Source of the DNA: Actinomycetes bacterium
GTDB lineage: Bacteria; Actinomycetota; Acidimicrobiia; Spongiisociales; UBA5794
Assembly: GCA_024275815.1 (NCBI GenBank)
Contig: JAJRYI010000038.1
Span: 1-5,395 of the forward strand
Length of the DNA: 5,395 bases
Reading direction: 5' to 3'
Positions 4,527 to 5,395 of this stretch are shown piece by piece. Each line of letters starts with the position of its first letter. Position 1 is the first letter of the stretch. The notes beneath the pieces were generated by a model. It was not told where the DNA came from and searched no databases. It saw nothing but the letters and a program-made list of their open reading frames with translations. A program made the translations under genes and the position numbers.

Positions 4527-5395
4527 ATGTCAACGATCGGAATCGATCTTGGTGGAACCAAGGCCCTTGCCGTGCGCGTCGACGACGGTGAGGTCACCGA
4601 GACTCGTCGGGTCGAGCTCGATCGGTCTCTCGGCACCATCGATGCAGTCGTCGCGTCGATCGAGGCTATTCAAGGAAGTGACACGACCTCGGTCGGTGTG
4701 GGTGTCGCCGGGCTCGTGCGGACGACCGATGGTGTTCTGGGCTGGGGCCCTCACCTCCCGGGGAGCAACGTCGCGATCGGCTCGCAGATCTCTCAACGTT
4801 TCGGTGTCCCGGTGTTCGTCGACAACGATGCGAACACGGCCCTCTACGGCGAACTGAAGCTCGGTGTTGCAAGCGGCTACCGCGACGTCGTACTGATCAC
4901 GCTCGGCACGGGGATCGGTGGCGCGATCGCCGTCGGCGGTGAGATCTACCGCGGGTCCGGGTTCGCAGGCGAGTGGGGGCACGTGCGTGTGGAAGGTGAC
5001 GGCCTGCTGTGCGACTGTGGTCGCAGAGGATGTTGGGAGACCCGAGCGTCCGGGCCCGCACTGGTACGACTTGCCAAGGAGGTCACGACGGGGAACCCCG
5101 ATTGTGCATTGGCACGGATCTTGAACGGCGCCCCGATCACGGGAGAGACCGTCGTTGCTGCCGCCGATGCGGGTGACGAGACGGCCCGTGCCCTCGTCAC
5201 CGAGGTCGGCCGTGCGCTCGGGCAAGGTCTCGCCGACCTGACGGCCATCCTCGATCCAGAGTTGATCGTCGTTGGGGGCGGTCTCGGCTCGATCGGCGAG
5301 TCGATCGTCGGACCTGCGCGCCGGGTTCTCGCCGACTCGCTTCATGGTGGGAATCTTCGGATTCCTCCTACCGTTCAGGTAGCGAAGCTCGGACC
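4527..5395 (+). CDS. glk: ROK-family glucokinase, 3'-truncated by window edge
   Basis: The enzyme phosphorylates glucose to glucose-6-phosphate with ATP (or possibly polyphosphate, as in some actinobacteria) in the cytoplasm. The frame is open from ATG 4527 to the window end, giving 289 of an expected 310-320 residues. Visible motifs are the phosphate-binding IDLGGTK (6-12), HLPGSN (77-82 region, sugar side), VDNDANTA (98-105) with the likely catalytic base D101, the second phosphate loop LGTGIGGA (126-133), EWGH (149-152), and the ROK zinc site CDCGRRGCWE (162-171). Zinc ligands would be H152, C162, C164 and C169. LIVVGGGLG near the end closes the ATP site. There is no N-terminal helix-turn-helix, so it is a kinase and not a ROK repressor. 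The DGLLCDCGRRGCWE and ASGPALVR context resembles actinobacterial glucokinases, but another hexose or aminosugar substrate is not excluded. It lies 12 nt downstream of the 62-residue protein gene. Confidence 0.93.
   Translation, partial: MSTIGIDLGGTKALAVRVDDGEVTETRRVELDRSLGTIDAVVASIEAIQGSDTTSVGVGVAGLVRTTDGVLGWGPHLPGSNVAIGSQISQRFGVPVFVDNDANTALYGELKLGVASGYRDVVLITLGTGIGGAIAVGGEIYRGSGFAGEWGHVRVEGDGLLCDCGRRGCWETRASGPALVRLAKEVTTGNPDCALARILNGAPITGETVVAAADAGDETARALVTEVGRALGQGLADLTAILDPELIVVGGGLGSIGESIVGPARRVLADSLHGGNLRIPPTVQVAKLG

Noticed and set aside
1..5395. CRISPR array, insertion sequence, tRNA/rRNA or rho-independent terminator
   Set aside because: No direct repeat series, terminal inverted repeats, transposase motifs, cloverleaf or GC stem followed by a T run could be found on either strand.

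Overview
The window is a high-GC (roughly 60-65 % by eye) bacterial segment in which every supported gene lies on the + strand. Spacing is very tight: several junctions overlap by 1-4 nt, and the two largest gaps are 58 and 54 nt (the first may be filled by a tiny ORF). GTG and TTG starts, GC-rich third codon positions and the gene set (SRPBCC protein, ArsA-like ATPase, tiny protein, ROK glucokinase) suggest an actinobacterium, possibly a deep lineage such as Acidimicrobiia. That placement is inference; there is no rRNA or other taxonomic marker here.

Layout. 1-785: 3' part of an epoxyqueuosine reductase gene (queG), the last step of queuosine synthesis, cut by the left edge. 782-847: a possible 21-codon ORF that overlaps queG's stop by 4 nt and the next gene's upstream ATG by 4 nt. 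850-1140: a small three-helix membrane protein of unknown function. 1143-1937: a calcineurin-like metallophosphoesterase with altered active-site motifs. 1934-2653: a class I SAM-dependent methyltransferase starting with TTG in a 4-nt stop/start overlap. After a 54-nt gap comes a second tightly packed block: SRPBCC (START-like) protein 2708-3151, ArsA/Get3-family ATPase with a C-terminal HSP20-like domain 3151-4329, a 62-residue unknown protein 4326-4514, and a ROK-family glucokinase 4527 to the right edge (incomplete).

Function. The SRPBCC protein and the ArsA-like ATPase overlap by one base, so they are probably made together and may cooperate in handling a hydrophobic ligand or membrane protein. 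A similar SRPBCC/ArsA pairing is, from memory, found in other actinobacteria including mycobacteria. The glucokinase is an ordinary zinc-binding ROK sugar kinase, and its link to the ATPase is positional only. The left block (queG, membrane protein, phosphoesterase, methyltransferase) has no obvious common pathway.

There is no sign of mobile elements, CRISPR, tRNA/rRNA, prophage or a defence system. The most interesting items are the conserved-looking SRPBCC-ArsA-small protein-ROK block, the atypical phosphoesterase motifs, the nested 21-codon ORF, and a marked excess of CGATCG/GATC. No gene-free stretch exceeds 60 nt.
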